Source of the DNA: Candidatus Gallibacteroides avistercoris
GTDB lineage: Bacteria; Bacteroidota; Bacteroidia; Bacteroidales; CHK158-818
Direction: 5' to 3'
DNA length: 7,955 nucleotides
Assembly (NCBI GenBank): GCA_018714665.1
Contig: DVNA01000153.1
Location: 1-7,955 of the forward strand
A program made the translations under genes and the position numbers. The notes beneath the pieces are model-generated. The model was given only the letters and a program-made list of their open reading frames with translations. It ran no database searches and was not told the DNA's origin. Numbering within the stretch: position 1 is the stretch's first letter; every line of letters begins with the position of its first letter. Positions 5,165 through 7,955 of the stretch are shown in pieces.

Positions 5165-7955
5165 ATGAAAATTGTTTTGGAGAAATTCCCTGTTTTTTTA
5201 TGGATGCTTTTACTGTTTCCTTTTTCTGTTTGGGGACAGACGAGCGTCGGGACTATATCGGGAAAAGTCGTTGATAAAGAGTTTGGCGATCCGATTGTCG
5301 GAGCTACCGTACAAATAGAAGGGGCTGTTATCGGTGCGGTAACGGATATCGACGGAAACTACCGGATTGAAGAGGTTAAACCAGGCTCCTATTCTCTCTC
5401 GGTTCAATACGTTTCGTATAAAACGGCCCTTGTAAAAGATGTCGTGGTAAAAACAGGAGAGGAGACAATCGTGGATATACAACTGGTTAGCGATAGCGAA
5501 AATCTGGAAGAGGTGGTGGTATCGGCTCAGGTAAGTCGTAATACCGAAACAGCGATTGTCAATAATACACAACGCAGTTATTTGGTACAATCGGGAGTAT
5601 CAGCCCAGCAAATAGTCAAGACACAAGACCGGGATGCTTCGGAAATAGTCCGGCGTATTCCCGGAATATCTATCTTAGATGGGAAATTCGTGATGGTCAG
5701 GGGTTTGTCGCAACGTTATAACAACGTGTGGATTAACAACGGAGGGATTCCCAGTTCGGAAGCCGATTCAAGAGCCTTTTCGTTCGATATTTTACCCAGT
5801 TCCCAGATAGATAATATGATTGTGGTGAAATCTCCGGCACCCGAATTGCCTGCCGATTTTTCGGGAGGATTTATAAAAATAGAGACCAAAAGTTTTCCTA
5901 CCAAGAATACGTTTGATGTATCGTTCAGTACCAGCCTCAACGATCGGACCCATTTTTCGCGGTTCTATCAGAACCCCGGTAGCGGTACCGATTTTTTAGG
6001 TTTTGATAATGGAAAGCGGGGAATATCGGGCGGCTTCAATTCTCGTTTGGATAACGGCAATACCGCCGCAGTTACCGAATTTACCCAGAACGGATTTAAT
6101 AACGACTGGTCGGTAAAACGGATTACGCCGCTACCCGATATGCGCCTGAATGCATCGTTGAACCGTATCTACAAAGATGGAGATGGGCGCCAGTGGGCCC
6201 TTACCTCGGCGTTGAACTATACCAATTCGTATAAAACCTATACCGATATGTTGAACGCGCGTTACAGCACCTACAACGATGTGAACGACAAGCCCGACTA
6301 TGTGAATCGTTACACCGACAATCAATATAACCACGACAACCGTTTGGGAGCGATGTTGAATGTGGCTTTTTCTCCCAATCTGCACGACCGGTATGAATTT
6401 AAAAATACGTTTAACCAGTTGGGGAAAAACCGCTATACCTCTCGCAACGGTTACCAGTACATCAGCGGAATGTATGTGCAGGAGCGTCAGGAGTATTATT
6501 ACTCTTCTCGTACCATTTACAATGGGCTCTTTTCTGGCGACCATGAATACGGTGCCAATAATCTGGATTGGAATATCGGTTATGCCTATGCCAACAGGAT
6601 GCAGCCCGACCGCCGTATTATCGACCGTCAGGAGAATGGCTTTGTCGGGGATGCCCATTACGGGGAGTTACGTATAGACCAGAATGACATTGAACGTGAA
6701 TCGACCAAACTGAATGAGTATATATTCCCGGGTAGTGCCAATTACGAACGCGCGTTTTCGTTGGGTAATTTGAACCTTACCTTCAAAACGGGAATATACG
6801 GAGAATATCGTACCCGCAAATACCAAACGCGTTCTTTCAATTATCGTTGGGATGCGGAAAATTTGCCGGACGGATTTGAATATCAGGATGTCGTCAACCA
6901 GATTCTGGTGCCGGAAAATTATGCGGCAGACAAACTCTATATTTATGAAGAAACGGACAATTGCGATAATTATTCAGGAGACAACCGGTTGATTGCCGGA
7001 TATATAAGTGCCAATATTCCGATAGGACAGTTTAATATTTATACAGGAGTCCGGTATGAAAACAACGATATGAAGCTTACCAGTTATACGTCCAGTACCG
7101 AGTTCCGTACCAAAGACCGTCATTACCGGGATGCACGTTTTTATCCCTCTGTCAATACGGTTTATAAATTGACCGACAAACAACAGCTCCGATTGGCGTA
7201 TGGTACTTCTGTAAATCGTCCTGAATTTAGGGAAGTCTCTCCATCGGTGTACTATGATTTTGATTTGTTCAGCGACGTAAAGGGAAACCCTGACCTGAAA
7301 ACAGCGTTTATCCAGAATGCCGATTTGCGGTATGAAATTTATCCCGGGCAAGGAGAGATGATTTCGGTTGCTCTGTTTTACAAACATTTCAAGAATCCCA
7401 TAGAGTGGACCTACCTGGATGCCGGTGGCAGTTATACCTATACGTTTGAAAATGCCCATTCGGCCAACAATTACGGTATAGAGGTAGACGTCCGAAAAAA
7501 TCTCGGGTTTATAGGTCTTCCTGATTTTAGTTGGAATTTCAACGGAGCATTGATTAAAAGCAAAGTAGATTTTGATGCCGGTAGCCTCGAAAGCGACCGG
7601 GCCATGCAGGGACAATCTCCCTACCTGATCAATACCGGGATTTTCTACCATAATCAGAAAAGACAAATCAACGCCAACGTGTTGTATAACCGCATCGGAA
7701 AACGTATTATCGGCGTGGGCCGGGTCGATACCAGCAGCGGTTCTACTATCAACAACGATATTCCCGATGCATACGAAATGCCACGGAATGCCATCGATGT
7801 AAATTTCAGTAAAAAGTTTTCAAAAGGATGGGAGCTGAAAGCCGGGATAAAAGATGTTCTGGCAGAAAAGGTAACGTTTAAGCAATTTCCTAAGTTTTAT
7901 GATTCCGAGGGTGTATTGCAGGAACGTGAACAGATTACCAAACAGTATCGCCCGG
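5165..7955 (+). CDS. TonB-dependent outer-membrane receptor, 3' end cut off
   Basis: The frame is open for 930 codons to the window edge. The signal peptide is residues 1-24 (core FLWMLLLFPF, cut after WG before Gln25). A carboxypeptidase-D-like regulatory domain spans about 29-110 (ISGKVVD, GATV, TDIDGNYRI) and is followed by a TonB-box-like EEVVVSAQ at 115-122. The plug lies at about 140-245, with RRIPGIS, VRGLSQRYNNV near 178-188 and GGFIKIETK at 234-242. The rest is the beta barrel, rich in Tyr, Asn and Asp. Such receptors import large ligands using TonB-ExbBD energy. The plug motifs resemble the TonB-Xanth-Caul type more than SusC, so a SusD partner is not assured. By comparison with related receptors only about 10-20 residues are probably missing. 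ATG 5165 is preferred. An in-frame GTG at 5141 would lie almost on the predicted transcription start and add eight residues before the signal peptide. The divergent hydrolases suggest a glycan ligand. Confidence 0.9.
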   Translation, partial: MKIVLEKFPVFLWMLLLFPFSVWGQTSVGTISGKVVDKEFGDPIVGATVQIEGAVIGAVTDIDGNYRIEEVKPGSYSLSVQYVSYKTALVKDVVVKTGEETIVDIQLVSDSENLEEVVVSAQVSRNTETAIVNNTQRSYLVQSGVSAQQIVKTQDRDASEIVRRIPGISILDGKFVMVRGLSQRYNNVWINNGGIPSSEADSRAFSFDILPSSQIDNMIVVKSPAPELPADFSGGFIKIETKSFPTKNTFDVSFSTSLNDRTHFSRFYQNPGSGTDFLGFDNGKRGISGGFNSRLDNGNTAAVTEFTQNGFNNDWSVKRITPLPDMRLNASLNRIYKDGDGRQWALTSALNYTNSYKTYTDMLNARYSTYNDVNDKPDYVNRYTDNQYNHDNRLGAMLNVAFSPNLHDRYEFKNTFNQLGKNRYTSRNGYQYISGMYVQERQEYYYSSRTIYNGLFSGDHEYGANNLDWNIGYAYANRMQPDRRIIDRQENGFVGDAHYGELRIDQNDIERESTKLNEYIFPGSANYERAFSLGNLNLTFKTGIYGEYRTRKYQTRSFNYRWDAENLPDGFEYQDVVNQILVPENYAADKLYIYEETDNCDNYSGDNRLIAGYISANIPIGQFNIYTGVRYENNDMKLTSYTSSTEFRTKDRHYRDARFYPSVNTVYKLTDKQQLRLAYGTSVNRPEFREVSPSVYYDFDLFSDVKGNPDLKTAFIQNADLRYEIYPGQGEMISVALFYKHFKNPIEWTYLDAGGSYTYTFENAHSANNYGIEVDVRKNLGFIGLPDFSWNFNGALIKSKVDFDAGSLESDRAMQGQSPYLINTGIFYHNQKRQINANVLYNRIGKRIIGVGRVDTSSGSTINNDIPDAYEMPRNAIDVNFSKKFSKGWELKAGIKDVLAEKVTFKQFPKFYDSEGVLQEREQITKQYRP

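Noticed and set aside
6974..7666. Minus-strand 230-codon ORF opposite the receptor gene
   Set aside because: It is an antisense shadow of the receptor, whose own frame shows signal peptide, plug and barrel features throughout.

Overview
The window looks like chromosomal DNA from a gut-type Bacteroidota, most likely order Bacteroidales. The grounds are secreted glycoside hydrolases next to a TonB-dependent receptor with a carboxypeptidase-D-like N-terminal extension, promoter-like elements of the Bacteroides type (TAnnTTTG with a TTTG-like box about 20 bp upstream), weak A-rich ribosome binding sites, and moderate GC genes separated by very AT-rich intergenic DNA. Genus cannot be decided from the sequence alone.

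Layout from left to right. Positions 1-232 are non-coding or leader DNA. On the minus strand they carry a good Bacteroides-type promoter followed by a 16-residue leader ORF with two adjacent Trp codons, so a gene that may be controlled by attenuation probably lies beyond the left edge. Positions 233-2734 (minus) encode an exported, divergent family-38 glycoside hydrolase (alpha-mannosidase-like). After a 154-bp gap with a strong hairpin, 2889-4724 (minus) encodes an exported family-2 glycoside hydrolase with both catalytic glutamates. The 440-bp region 4725-5164 is a divergent control region with stacked inverted repeats, a tandem-palindrome element that looks like a dispersed repeat, and candidate promoters facing both ways. 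From 5165 to the right edge (plus) runs a TonB-dependent outer-membrane receptor whose last few residues are cut off.

Read together, the receptor and the two hydrolases form a small glycan-use locus. The receptor would import a ligand across the outer membrane, and the GH2 and GH38 enzymes would trim a glycan that could contain mannose outside the cytoplasm. The receptor does not look like a classical SusC, and no SusD, regulator or sulfatase is visible, so the locus is either incomplete in this window or of an atypical kind. The most interesting signals are the Trp-Trp leader peptide, the altered metal/nucleophile positions in the GH38 enzyme, and the palindrome-dense divergent control region. 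I saw no clear sign of a wholly new system.
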